Made by a program: the position numbers and the translations under genes. The notes under the pieces are model-generated. The model saw only the letters and a program-made list of their open reading frames with translations, had not been told where the DNA came from and made no database searches. From Prostheceraeus crozeri (Eukaryota; Platyhelminthes; Polycladida; Euryleptidae), in the NCBI GenBank assembly GCA_907163375.1, contig CAJQUW010002169.1, positions 1-64,000 of the forward strand: a stretch of 64,000 bases of DNA, read 5' to 3'. Of this stretch, positions 12,001 through 22,355 are shown in pieces (the first letter of the stretch is position 1; each line of letters opens with the position of its first letter).

Positions 12001-15000
12001 GGTTACTGCTAAGCGCCGACCCAGATAAATGAAAACACGGAGTGTTCGGTACGTTTCGTGAGCCTTTTCCATCCGAACCGACCTTTTTCAACCTTTTTGA
12101 CCGCTTTGTTCGGGAACCCCTCCTGCTCCTGTCTTTTGTGATGAGGATCAAAATTGACTGCTGTGTGCTATTGACACGTATTCTTAAAATGACATCAACA
12201 TGTCGCTGCTGTGTCATACAAGATAACCACGTGCTTCTGTCAGACAGATGTTAGTGGTGATTTGGCATGTGAGTCAAGATCTTCGGTTGAAAAATGCTCA
12301 CGAAACGTACCGAACAATCCTTGCTTTCGTTAGTAATGACCTTGTATGCATAATCCAGAAGGAAATTTGACAACTATCACTGGCATAGAATGTTTTGAAA
12401 AGTTATTGCAATTAGATTCAAAATGTAATGAATTTCTGAATGAATTAATTATGTCTTGCTAAATTTTTCAATCTATTCTAGTTTGTTAATTAACTGGACG
12501 TTGATTTTTTCCTTCATATAATTTAGCGCTAAAAGGTGAAAGGTTGTCGGTGTCATTTTCTGAGTGTCTTTCGTCTAAACAATTGGGTAATAATCGCTCC
12601 ATAAGTTCCCGGTTAAGCCGACAAGTTGACCGCTTTGTTCGGAACCCCTCCTACTCCCGTCTTTTGTGATGAGGATCAAAATTGTCTGCTGTGTGCTATT
12701 GACACGTATTCTTAAAATGACATCAACAGGTCGCTGCTGTGTCATGCCAGATAACCACGTGCTTCTGTCAGACAGATGTTAGTGGTGATTTGGCACGTGA
12801 GTCAAGATCAAGCACAAAATCGGTAGAATATTGCCAGAATAATGACAAGTAAATCCACCTCTATCATTCCAGGAAATATTTGTAATATGGATGTTTCCAT
12901 TATGTAGTTAAACAATTTCTTTACATGAAAACATATGATTTTGACGTAGAACTGCCATCAACTCGTCTTTTATGTTGCATTTTTGAGAAATGCCACGTTC
13001 ATGGATAAAATGAATACAAAAAATGAAAAAAATGATAAATTACCTATCATTATCACTTGGAAAGCTATGAAAACGCTTCCCATATTGCCCAAAATAGCTT
13101 TCACAACTTTGGACACAACAATTTCTCATATTCATCTTGGCGAAAAAAGATGGCGGATTTGTCGCCACTAAAAATACATTAGAGTAATGGGGAGTTTCCA
13201 CACTTGATATATTTAAACACTTTGGACCAAACACTCGAAATGAAAAATGGTTGCGCTGACTCGAATTGATCTGAGCTTCAGCTCGATCATGTCTAGGCCT
13301 ATACATGGCAGGAAATCATGTGTTTTTGAAGGATGATATTTTCTGATTTAGCAAGTGAATAGGTACGAGTGTTTGGTCGATGAAATCCTTGAAAACTGTA
13401 AAATCCATTTTTCTCGGCAAGTACTTATTCTCCCGTGAAATCGGACGGCAAACCGTGATCAGTGAAGCAATTCCATTCTCTTGGTATGTCTGTTGCAGTG
13501 ATTCTGTGCAAAAATTAGAATTTGAAATTTTAATGCCAGTAGGTGGTTCCGGGCACTTCACAGCGGACCCAGATAGAGGAATATCTTTGCAATGCGGGCG
13601 AGTTTTGCAAATCTGATTACAGATTTGTGATTAGGAGCTTCAAATTAGTAGGAGAGGATGGATTTCGCTGAGAAATTCTTTGTATTGAAAAATGGTTCCG
13701 CTAACTTCACAATCAGCTTGCAGAAAAGTCCATGATAACCGTAAAATCCATTTTTCTCGGCAAGTACTTATTCTGCCGTGAAATCGGACGGCAAACCGTG
13801 ATCAGTGAAGCAATTCCATTCTCTTGGTATGTCTATTGCAGTGATTCTGTGCAAAAATTAGAATTTGAAATTTTAATGCCAGTAGGTGGTTCCGGGCACT
13901 TCACAGCGGACCCAGATAGAGGAATATCTTTGCAATGCGGGCGAGTTTTGCAAATCTGATTACAGATTTGTGATTAGGAGCTTCAAATTAGTAGGAGAGG
14001 ATGGATTTCGCTGAGAAATTCTTTGTATTGAAAAATGGTTCCGCTAACTTCACAATCAGCTTGCAGAAAAGTCCATGATAACCGTAAAATCCATTTTTCT
14101 CGGCAAGTACTTATTCTGCCGTGAAATCGGACGGCAAACCGTGATCAGTGAAGCAATTCCATTCTCTTGGTATGTCTATTGCAGTGATTCTGTGCAAAAA
14201 TTAGAATTTGAAATTTTAATGCCAGTAGGTGGTTCCGGGCACTTCACAGCGGACCCAGATAGAGGAATATCTTTGCAATGCGGGCGAGTTTTGCAAATCT
14301 GATTACAGATTTGTGATTAGGAGCTTCAAATTAGTAGGAGAGGATGGATTTCGCTGAGAAATTCTTTGTATTGAAAAATGGTTCCGCTAACTTCACAATC
14401 AGCTTGCAGAAAAGTCCATGATAACCGTAAAATCCATTTTTCTCGGCAAGTACTTATTCTCCCGTGAAATCGGACGGCAAACCGTGATCAGTGAAGCAAT
14501 TCCATTCTCTTGGTATGTCTATTGCAGTGATTCTGTGCAAAAATTAGAATTTGAAATTTTAATGCCAGTAGGTGGTTCCGGGCACTTCACAGCGGACCCA
14601 GATAGAGGAATATCTTTGCAATGCGGGCGAGTTTTGCAAATCTGATTACAGATTTGTGATTAGGAGCTTCAAATTAGTAGGAGAGGATGGATTTCGCTGA
14701 GAAATTCTTTGTATTGAAAAATGGTTCCGCTAACTTCACAATCAGCTTGCAGAAAAGTCCATGATAACCGTAAAATCCATTTTTCTCGGCAAGTACTTAT
14801 TCTCCCGTGAAATCGGACGGCAAACCGTGATCAGTGAAGCAATTCCATTCTCTTGGTATGTCTATTGCAGTGATTCTGTGCAAAAATTAGAATTTGAAAT
14901 TTTAATGCCAGTAGGTGGTTCCGGGCACTTCACAGCGGACCCAGATAGAGGAATATCTTTGCAATGCGGGCGAGTTTTGCAAATCTGATTACAGATTTGT

Positions 15001-18000
15001 GATTAGGAGCTTCAAATTAGTAGGAGAGGATGGATTTCGCTGAGAAATTCTTTGTATTGAAAAATGGTTCCGCTAACTTCACAATCAGCTTGCAGAAAAG
15101 TCCATGATAACCGTAAAATCCATTTTTCTCGGCAAGTACTTATTCTCCCGTGAAATCGGACGGCAAACCGTGATCAGTGAAGCAATTCCATTCTCTTGGT
15201 ATGTCAATTGTAGTGATTCTGTGCAAAAATTAGAATTTGAAATTTTAATGCCAGTAGGTGGTTCCGGGCACTTCACAGCGGACCCAGATAGAGGAATATC
15301 TTTGCAATGCGGGCGAGTTTTGCAAATCTGATTACAGATTTGTGATTAGGAGCTTCAAATTAGTAGGAGAGGATGGATTTCGCTGAGAAATTCTTTGTAT
15401 TGAAAAATGGTTCCGCTAACTTCACAATCAGCTTGCAGAAAAGGTGAAATTCAGATTTCTGGGTGAAATCTGCACTGTTTTGAAAGATGAGGCACATATT
15501 CGTGATCACCACAACAAAATTGATCGGGTAGTGACCAAAAGAAATTGATTTACTGCGTCAATCAGCGAGACTCAGCAATTGGTTCTGCTGGATGGTTCCG
15601 CTAACTTCACAGCGGGACCACTTTTATCTTTAAACTTGAATTTCTCAAAAGCGACCGCGAATTTGTGAAATCTGAGCTCAGATTCGTAATCAGGAGACTG
15701 AAATTGACAAACTAGCAGCTGTTTCAAATAGAATTAAGCTATAATAAAAAATGGTTCCGCTGAGTGGTTCCGCTAACTTCACACACGTTGGAACTCGTAG
15801 ATAGTGACTGAGGAATAATTGGCATTTCCCCCCGAATAGAATTCTTAACCATTTTAATGCGGAGTCTAATCATAGAAATTCTCCAGTAATTAAAATACAT
15901 CGTATTCAGCATCCCATTATAGAGCTATGTGAATTGAATGAATTTATGATCGCAGGCAGTGTTATAGCATGTAAGGTTCACATGTTTTACGACAACCTTT
16001 CATTTCTATGAAGAGTGAATATGCCTTCCAGCAGTATGACAGCATCCAACCTATCCTTATTGCTATTGCTGCTTACAGAGTGCAGTAGAACCCACTTATA
16101 ACGGACTCGGTTATAACGAACTCTCGGACATAACGTACTCCTCTTGCAGGCACGGACAAAAATTCTTATTATGTCTATATAAAATGCCTCGTTTATAACG
16201 TACTCGGATATAACGTACTACTCTGATATAGCGAACTCTTTTCAAGGGTCTACAGAGAAAATTTTGATTTTTTACAACGTACTTAGGGATGAAAGTACTT
16301 AAGTATTCTGAATCATCGAAACGAAGCTGACACGATTCTACAATAACTTGCTGCGTTTGATGATGGCAGCAACAGCTCTTGTCATTGGCTCGGAGGAGGA
16401 CAACGTTTGAGTGTCGAATCCGTCCAATGAGCAATCGATAGAAGTGAACTGGAATTAAGACATTGTCTGTGATGGTGTCTTCTTAACGCGTCACTGCTGT
16501 TCCATCGAATCTTCATCTGAGACTTGTTTTTTAGTCATTCAGATTTTTAGATTCATGTTCAGAATATTGCATATTTTTCTTACACAATAGAGAATTGTTA
16601 AGACAATATGCTGTTTTCTCGAGTAGGCATGATCATACATGTAGGGCCAGGGCATACAAATAAATGTACATTACATGTACATGTATTTATGGTGATGCAT
16701 AGTGAGAATTAGCTGGTCATGATGGATAGGACCTTACTATTGCAATTGACAACTTAATTTGGTGCAGACGTAGGCTTCAATACTTCCTATACAACTTGTT
16801 CTTGCACACCTCGGATATAACGTACCAATTTTTTAGGTCCCTTGAAGTACGTTATAAGTGGGTTCTACAGTATTCAGATGATGGTTTTCTCAATTTTAGC
16901 ATTGTTGGCATTTTACTTTAAATCACGTAGTTGTCGAAGTACTTCGACAGATAACTTCTGAAACGAAGCTATTCAATTTTAATCTACTTCCAATTGTGTG
17001 CTCTAATCTCATTTTCTCATATTGAATTACAGGGAGTTCGAGGCCTCTATCGAGGCTACTTCATCACAGTAGCACGTGAAATTCCGTTTTGCGCCATCCA
17101 ATTTCCTCTCTGGGAGTTTCTCAAGGTAAATTTCTCTCTAGTGAAATAAATCAGAAAATTAATTATTTGAACTGGATGTATTTTGATATATTGATACATA
17201 ACAGTGCATTCAAGTATTACGATAGTAAAGTTGTATAAAATTACTGCTTTAACAATGGATGCTTGGACAGTGCAGCGGTCTGGGTCACCACTCCTCACAC
17301 TGGAGGCTTAGATGGTACCGCTGATTGGGTCACTACTCATCGCACTGGGGGCTTGCAAGGTGCAGCTGACTGCGTCTCTATTCCTAACACTGGAGGTTTG
17401 GGCGATGCAGCTGACTGGACCACATCTCACACTGGAGGCCTGAACGGTGTAGCTGAATGGGTCACAATTCATTCTGTATGCTTGGACAGTGCAGCTGACT
17501 GGGTCACAACTAACTCTGAGTGCTTCGACAGTGCAGCTGAATAAATCACTGCTCCTCACACTGGAGGCTTAGAAGGTGCAGCTGACTGGGTCACTACTCC
17601 TCACAGTTGAGGCTTGGACGGTGCAGCTGACTGGGTCACTGCTCCTCACAGTTGATGCTTGGACGGTGCAGCTGACTGGGTCACTATTCCTCACACTTGA
17701 GGCTTAGATGGTGCAGCTGACTGGGTCACTACTCCTCACAGTTGATGCTTGGACGGTGCAGCTGACTGGGTCACTATTCCTCACACTTGAGGCTTAGATG
17801 GTGCAGCTGACTGGGTCACTACTCCTCAGAGCGGATGCTTTGAAGGTGTAGCTGAATGGGTCACTGCTCTTTAACGCTAGAGACTTCGCATCTGACTATC
17901 GTAGGTATGTTTTAACATTGATATTTGAATCATGTGATTGACTTTGATGCACTCTGGCCTAGATAACTCAGGAACTTGTTGTATCGCTGTTATTAACTGT

Positions 18001-18364
18001 TGAATTCATGAGTGCACATTAGAGCTTCACTTCTCGACAGGTTCAGTTGGCATCAAGTAAAGCAGATGGGAACTTGAAGGCTCGAGAATCTGCTCTCTGT
18101 GGTTTTGTCGCCGGTGGAACCGCTGCTGCCTTGACAACACCGTTGGATGTGGCGAAGACGTGGGTAATGCTTGCCAAGACGAGTGATCCACTGGCGAAGG
18201 GAAATATCCTAATTGCTCTCGGCAGTGTCGTTCATGAACGTGGTGTGAAAGGCCTATTCAAAGGCATTGTGCCGCGGACTTTTCAGATCGCCGTCGGTGG
18301 AGCCATCTTCCTCGGTGTCTATGACTTCGTGAAAAGTGTGATTATCTCCTGGGAGGGATATTAA
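2944..18364 (+). CDS. SLC25A26: Mitochondrial S-adenosylmethionine carrier, 3' part of gene (4 exons)
   Basis: Member of the mitochondrial carrier family. The human orthologue imports S-adenosylmethionine into the matrix in exchange for S-adenosylhomocysteine. Four exons (2944-3076, 6311-6412, 17033-17125, 18041-18364) are bounded by AG acceptors and GT donors and join in frame. They read from the end of the first carrier repeat ([12 protein letters not shown]) through the second ([40 protein letters not shown]) and third repeats ([41 protein letters not shown]) to a TAA at 18362-18364. From memory these segments line up with human SAMC. The N-terminal exon(s), with the first PxDxxKxR motif, were not found and should lie left of the window. 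The introns are large and packed with transposons. In the third repeat the motif ends in Trp where Arg is usual. Confidence 0.9.
3445..4080 (-). mobile_element. Possible retroposon 3' tail with (AAT)n microsatellite
   Basis: On the minus strand the stretch ends in ACTAATAAAGATATTATT followed by an (ATT)n run (3445-3473). This arrangement is typical of the 3' ends of CR1/L2-like LINEs and their SINEs. No coding remnant was recognised upstream of the tail, so its extent to about 4080 is a guess. It lies in the intron between carrier exons a and b. Confidence 0.3.
4543..6149. mobile_element. Fold-back element (long imperfect inverted repeat), split by a LINE
   Basis: AGAGCTGATCATAAAA at 4543 is mirrored at 6134-6149. 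The arms then stay alignable: 4543-4680 plus 5183-5590 on the left and about 5640-6149 on the right, with mirrored blocks such as TCAATCGATTCTCATGCC and TCAGGCACGG. A LINE fragment interrupts the left arm at 4681-5183 and has no counterpart in the right arm, so it inserted later. No transposase and no clear target duplication were seen. Lies in a carrier intron. Confidence 0.65.
4681..5183 (+). mobile_element. 5'-truncated LINE, C-terminal end of reverse transcriptase ORF
   Basis: An open frame from 4683 to the stop near 5093 reads ...[13 protein letters not shown]..., [29 protein letters not shown]..., [18 protein letters not shown]. This is the typical thumb/C-terminal end of non-LTR retrotransposon reverse transcriptases (Y-A-x-P-V-W...L..L...QRR.LR.I...L..RR..L). 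Only the last 135 or so codons and a short 3' UTR are present, consistent with 5' truncation. It interrupts the fold-back element at 4543-6149. The clade (CR1/L2/Jockey side) is uncertain. Confidence 0.7.
6311..6412 (+). CDS. SLC25A26: SLC25A26 exon b (second carrier signature)
   Basis: 102 nt, 34 codons, phase 0 at both ends, acceptor TTTCATTTCAG and donor GTAAGTAA. It reads [19 protein letters not shown]...TFAKE and carries the second PxExxKxR motif (P-V-E-V-I-K-Q-R) intact. The 9.35-kb transposon begins only 27 bp after this donor site. Confidence 0.92.
6440..8142 (+). repeat. Left inverted end with ~4 tandem units
   Basis: Unique outer part to about 6790, then units of 325-343 bp whose starts (TGTGAAGTTAGCGGAACCA) lie near 6804, 7129, 7468 and 7811. 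The first unit is shortened internally. Mirrors 13378-15788. Confidence 0.9.
12043..12316. mobile_element. 274-bp MITE with 21-bp inverted ends
   Basis: TGTTCGGTACGTTTCGTGAG at 12043 is mirrored exactly at 12296-12316. It lies in the first intron of the THAP gene. Its internal part (12097-12281) recurs as a direct copy without ends at 12626-12809. No clear target duplication; superfamily not assigned. Confidence 0.7.
12626..12809 (+). repeat. Partial second copy of the 12043-12316 MITE
   Basis: About 184 bp that match 12097-12281 at high identity in the same orientation (TTGACCGCTTTGTTCGG ... AGTCAAGATC). Both inverted ends are missing, so it arose by partial duplication or is a truncated insertion. 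Confidence 0.8.
13378..15788 (-). repeat. Right inverted end with ~6 tandem 343-bp units
   Basis: Units repeat every 343 bp exactly (for example 13732, 14075, 14418, 14761, 15104) and are almost identical, indicating recent expansion or homogenisation. Each contains a 75-codon open frame on the + strand. Because 343 is not a multiple of three and every unit ends in its own stop, I regard these frames as non-coding. Confidence 0.92.
15798..16082 (+). other. Intron sequence, nothing recognised
   Basis: Carrier-gene intron between the 9.35-kb element and the next MITE. No gene or repeat seen. Confidence 0.5.
16083..16870. mobile_element. pogo/Tigger-like non-autonomous element
   Basis: Ends CAGTAGAACCCACTTATAAC (16083) and the complement of CTGTAGAACCCACTTATAAC (ending 16870). 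The right flank is TA; the left flank is TG, probably a mutated TA. CAGTNGAACCC-type ends are characteristic of pogo/Tigger elements of the Tc1/mariner superfamily. GGATATAACGTAC words recur inside both ends. No transposase frame remains. Confidence 0.75.
17033..17125 (+). CDS. SLC25A26: SLC25A26 exon c
   Basis: 93 nt, 31 codons, phase 0 at both ends, acceptor GAATTACAG and donor GTAAAT. It reads [19 protein letters not shown] then [12 protein letters not shown], the matrix helix and fourth transmembrane helix of SAM carriers (human [20 protein letters not shown]). Confidence 0.92.
17260..17875 (+). repeat. 45-bp minisatellite, ~13-14 copies
   Basis: Unit of 45 bp with the core GGTGCAGCTGACTGGGTCAC followed by ACTCCTCACACT and a GGAGGCTTAGAT-type tail. 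The period equals 15 codons, so the first third stays open on the + strand, but later units contain stops. The array lies wholly in the intron between carrier exons c and d. Confidence 0.9.
18041..18364 (+). CDS. SLC25A26: SLC25A26 last coding exon
   Basis: Acceptor TTCTCGACAG, then an open frame to TAA at 18362-18364. It contains the third carrier repeat: [45 protein letters not shown] and [11 protein letters not shown]. The charged pair of the third PxDxxK motif (Asp, Lys) is present, but the following basic position is Trp (T-W-V-M instead of T-R-I-T in the human protein). Confidence 0.93.
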   Translation, partial: VQLASSKADGNLKARESALCGFVAGGTAAALTTPLDVAKTWVMLAKTSDPLAKGNILIALGSVVHERGVKGLFKGIVPRTFQIAVGGAIFLGVYDFVKSVIISWEGY

Positions 18365-18860
18365 ACACGACATCCACTCAATGAAATGCGCCATTGAATG
18401 CCTCGTCTTCCGATACTGTGACTTATACAGAAGAATTATTGAGACACGACCACACAGAAACAGGGTTTGTGAGTTGTAAGTGTCTAACAATCTTTAGAGA
18501 TTTATGATTCTCTAACCGTATGGTCCGCACAAAAGAGTTGGAGTTTTGCTTTAATCCATTCTCATACGATGATAAAATCATCCCAGCAGCCATTTATAAT
18601 AGAATATCATGCTTGCTAATGTAAATTATTAATTGAAATAGTCCTAGTGAGGATTGATGGCGTTCTCCAATCCGCAAGTGTACAAATACAGTGCTACTCT
18701 AACCATTGGATTAGTCAGTTCTTAGAAGAACTCAATGGAGCTTTCTCGTGGCAACGAATTAAAATTGATCAGCTTTGGCCCAGTATCTGGTAAAAATGGA
18801 AATCTTAAGACTTGTAAAACTACTCATTCTATAGAAATAAACTGTTTATCTGAAGTTCGC
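18365..18860 (+). other. Likely 3' UTR of SLC25A26 with poly(A) signal
   Basis: The sequence after the stop codon holds no other gene. The first canonical AATAAA lies at 18836-18841, about 470 bp after the stop, so the transcript plausibly ends near 18860. Inferred from the hexamer only. Confidence 0.45.
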
Positions 18861-21800
18861 TAGAATGGAAATTGACTGAAGGTGGCGGCACATCCGAGGA
18901 AACAAAGTTGGGGCATGAAGAGCTTCGATTTACTCATGTGACTGATTCTAACCCAATGATACAGACGTTGGCAGGTGCATCTAAGTGAAAATGCGTGCGA
19001 TTTATGTGCCGTTATAGTTCATTGCATGAAGCTTAATTTCCATTCTAGAGGTTTTATTGTTTTCAATTTCTATGACTCATTCTTACTTTTAATATACTAA
19101 TACTATAGATTCCAAACACTGCTGCATACACGTTCAAAACACGTCTAATATACTGTACCGACTACAGATGCTGGTAGTGGAAATCGAATAGGACAATGGT
19201 TACCATAGGTTAAGGAAATTAAAAATGGATATTATAAAGCAATAGGAGGCCGATGGATAAAAATTGGAGAAGTGGAGGTAAAACATGGAAATACAACGAT
19301 ACTACTACACCGATTACAATTGAACTAATGCTACACTATATCTGACACTACGCATGGTGGATAGTGGTTCAATCCATGCATGACAGCCCTTTTGTGTGAC
19401 AGTTTGTACCGAGAGGAATTCCGTTTTTAGCATCAATTGCCATATGATAAGCTGAAGCTCTAAAAGCCCATCACTGATGTTGACAAAACGTGTAATAATA
19501 ACAATAATAGTTAATGTGTGACACCATAGAAATCCGACACTATAATAATTGTCATTCTTTGTTACCATGCAGTAGTCACGAAACCTTTGCATATGGAATT
19601 GCACGCTCTTTAGGGAAGTCATCAATCTTCTACTTTTAGATTCAATGCATGAAAGCAGCACGATTTGTAATTTCGGATCAGTCTGGTGACGAAGCAAACG
19701 TTATCTGCAATGAATTCACTATGCAAAGCACTCAACAACAGCAACATCTTGATACTTACAAAAAACAATCACAAATACGCTGTCATAAAGTTTTCGATCA
19801 CTAACCAAGAATGACTTAACAGTCCTTCTGTGCGCAACCCCAATGGGTTAGTGATGCTGTTAGAGATTTGTTAGCCTAACAGTGTTTCTGTGCGGTCGCC
19901 CCAGGATTTCAAACAGGGCTTTAGAGCTTCGGTTATAACTGCAGAAGACAGACGTGAACGCCGACACAGCCAGTTGACTTCATCAGACGCGCCGTTTTCT
20001 ATATTATAAATTAATAGTTATTCTATCCTAGGGAAGTTTCCTAATTACAAATTTCTAGAAAATATTTTCTATCAGGTACTCAGCTTTCCAACATGCGGTC
20101 TCTGCTCTCCGTTACACAGTGATCATAGTCTTGTGATTAGAGGTAGAGCCTCGAGAGTTTCATTGGACCGATCACAGAAACCCGACTTTTTGCTTTAAGT
20201 TAGTGTGACTAGAATGGACAATAGCAGTTTGTTGATGACAATTTCAACTGTCTGTACTAGATCTTAAGATGAAGGTACCTAGCAATTGTGAGCTACTGGA
20301 GGCCGCGATCGTTTCATTGCCGCTGTCCTGACAACACGTCGACGGCATTGTTTTCAATGTTCGTGTCCGTACTAGTCCTTTCATATCATTATGCAGTCCG
20401 ACTGTGTTAATGCCGTCCAATACAGGTAGATAGATTAAATACAGATAGATAGATGGGTAATTTTATGCAAGTCATAATTGTCTCTTTATGGCATTCCACG
20501 CGTTAGCGTTATGGCATTCCCTGTTGCAACGACGCACCGCTGGTTAGGTCAACCGGCCCAAACGCCGCCACCGACAGGTGATTGTCCCACGCCGCCGGCA
20601 TTGCTTATGCGGGCACACTTCTAGCATCAACTTCATATCAACATGGATTAAGCAAACTGAAATAACAGCTCCGGAAATTTGTCCAAATTTCCATTCATTC
20701 TGTGGTACAATATTTCTACCGAATCAGACAATTTTTTTTGTCTTTCTGCAGATTTCCTACTAAACAAACAAATTTCTGAACTCAAAATCGCTTCGTGCTT
20801 CGGAATTTACTTTTCTTGACCATTGATATGATTGCAAATTCTCGTGATTGTCAGACTATCATGCAATCATAGGGTTGGAAAAAGCGGAAAAGCATTTTTT
20901 CCAAATGGCACTTGGATTTGCTTGCCTGACGACTCACATTATCTGTTGCGTTCCTCCGCTCAGATGATCAAGCTTCTTATTCTCATTTTGATGATTTCAA
21001 ACGTTTCGCAAAAGTTTTTAATGAAAGTCCGTATAGGTACATTCACACCATCTGCAGCTTAGCCAAAGCTGTTAGTTGGAATTCCCAGCCTTGATTTGAA
21101 AGGGATGACATGTATCAGCTGCTGATGATCATCAACACGTGCACTAGCCTTCGATGAGTCTTGAAGCAAGTTGATGAACTAAACCAGAATGTATGCTCTT
21201 TTAATGAATTTCTCCCTATTCAAACATGATTTATAAAATAGTTCCTTTATGGGCTTGCAGATCTTCCCGAGTTAGTTCAATTCTAACATATGCAAGTTCA
21301 GAATAAGTCATACAAAATGAACCATAGATAGCGGAGCTCATTTCAATCATACATCATGAGCCTCAATACAAAGGAACACAAGTTCGTTTTAAGGCATTCA
21401 AGTTTAAGATAATGCAAGCAATTTCAATAACATAGAATTTCTTTGGAATGATTAATAATTGAACTTACGTAGTGCATCACGAATATGCGCGATCTAAAAT
21501 AGAAATCTGTAATGTCTGTTTGAGGCAGATTGACTATCCTTGAAATTGCATGCTTTGTGGTGAAGATGAATGACATATAAATGAATTTGTGCCGGAAAAC
21601 ATGTAGTGCGAAATGTTTAAGTCAAATGCAGAATGAGATGTAGCTCTCTTTTTTTGCAGCGACTTTAAATCGTTCTAGCTTAGTAAGAGTATGTTATTTA
21701 TTATGTACCTCATTTGTGGATAATATTTTGAGAGATAAAACAATAAAGATTCATTATGGAAAAATGTACAAAGCGTGAATAAGCGGAAACAAGTTTTCCG

Positions 21801-22355
21801 GGGTGAATTGACTGAAATTTCGGAGACCATATTTCCAGTCAGAACGGTCGTTTCAGCTAGTTTTCTTGACTGGAGAGTTGAAAATCGTCTGAATTGTCAT
21901 TGACACAAGGATACTCGTGAGAATGACAACAATCTGTCAGTAACAGATTAGAGTATTTTTCTAACAAATTCTCTCAACAGTGCTTTCTGATTCTTGGAAT
22001 GTATTTCTGATATTGTCTAATGTTGATGAAAATATTTGTCCAATAATTGATTGTTTTCAATGTATTCTAACATGAGCAGTAATTTTTGTATTTTTTACTT
22101 GTTTTTCATTTGCGACGAATATATGATTGGACTGAAATGATTTGCTCTTAATTAGTCAATGTACAACGATAACTGTCTCTGGTGAGAATTAGGCACGACT
22201 GGGTTGAAATGCTGCGTGAACATGAGCGATCATGTCAGTTCAAACTTAGTTGGATGCGGCTGCAAGCGGTTGCTCGCATTTCTAAGATTTATTCGAGCCC
22301 AAATGTATACCTTTTTTTCATTCATATGGAAGTTTGAATATATTCTTCATCAGTG
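18861..22355. other. Intergenic, no gene recognised
   Basis: About 3.5 kb with only short unrelated open frames on both strands. A 14-bp inverted pair, CTAGAATGGAAATT near 18867 and its complement near 19036, may mark a small degraded MITE. Nothing else identified. Confidence 0.5.

Larger units (their letters stand above)
10386..13135 (-). pseudogene. THAP-domain P-like transposase, catalytic core deleted
   Basis: Exon 1 (13135-13044) begins [11 protein letters not shown]...[10 protein letters not shown]. Spliced to exon 2 (11475-11066) it continues [13 protein letters not shown]..., [19 protein letters not shown]. This is a complete C2CH THAP zinc finger: CxxxC, the W, then CxxHF and the AVP tail. 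A coiled, basic stretch follows, and exon 3 (from 10993) reads [20 protein letters not shown] then [19 protein letters not shown], the start of the P-element-type transposase region. It then jumps directly to C-terminal features ([17 protein letters not shown]..., [15 protein letters not shown], ending NKMRRL near 10386). The central catalytic part is missing and the C-terminal pieces are in shifted frames. The gene therefore resembles an internally deleted, KP-like derivative that keeps its DNA-binding domain. Confidence 0.75.
8601..13259. mobile_element. Inner P-like/THAP element with ends related to the outer element
   Basis: The left end ACGTGTGTGAAGTTGGCGC, followed by AACCACTCAGCGCAACC, differs from the outer element's end mainly by GCGCAACC in place of GCGGAACC. 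On the right only TCAGCGCAACCATTTTT (complement, ending 13259) is left, so the right tip is lost and no target duplication is visible. Subterminal motifs GCGCAACC and GTGCCACTCC are repeated at 8601-9064 and again at 9140-9412. The transposase remnant runs leftward from near the right end, as expected for the gene's position in such elements. Confidence 0.6.
6440..15788. mobile_element. 9.35-kb DNA element with satellite-filled inverted ends, 9-bp target duplication
   Basis: The ends are ACGTGTGTGAAGTTAGCGG (6440) and its exact complement ending at 15788. They are flanked by identical 9-bp duplications TGGAACTCG (6431-6439, 15789-15797), so both ends are certain. The inverted ends run 6440-8142 (1.70 kb) and 13378-15788 (2.41 kb) and consist mostly of a 343-bp tandem repeat, about four units on the left and six on the right. 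The short word TGAAGTTAGCGGAACC recurs in every unit. The core (8143-13377) contains a second element with a related end, which carries a THAP/P-like transposase gene. P elements and Mutator-like elements make 8-9 bp duplications. The TIR similarity to the inner element points to the P-like side, but this is inference. Confidence 0.85.

Noticed and set aside
13732-15331. Series of identical 75-codon frames in the right satellite array
   Set aside because: The 343-bp period is not a multiple of three, each unit ends in its own stop, and the opposite strand gives comparable frames. They are by-products of the repeat.
17263-17544. 93-codon frame rich in [11 protein letters not shown] repeats
   Set aside because: It is the 45-bp minisatellite read in one frame, inside an intron; later units carry stops.
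19314-19697. 127-codon minus-strand frame in the 19-kb intergenic region
   Set aside because: No recognisable motif and no splice or promoter context.
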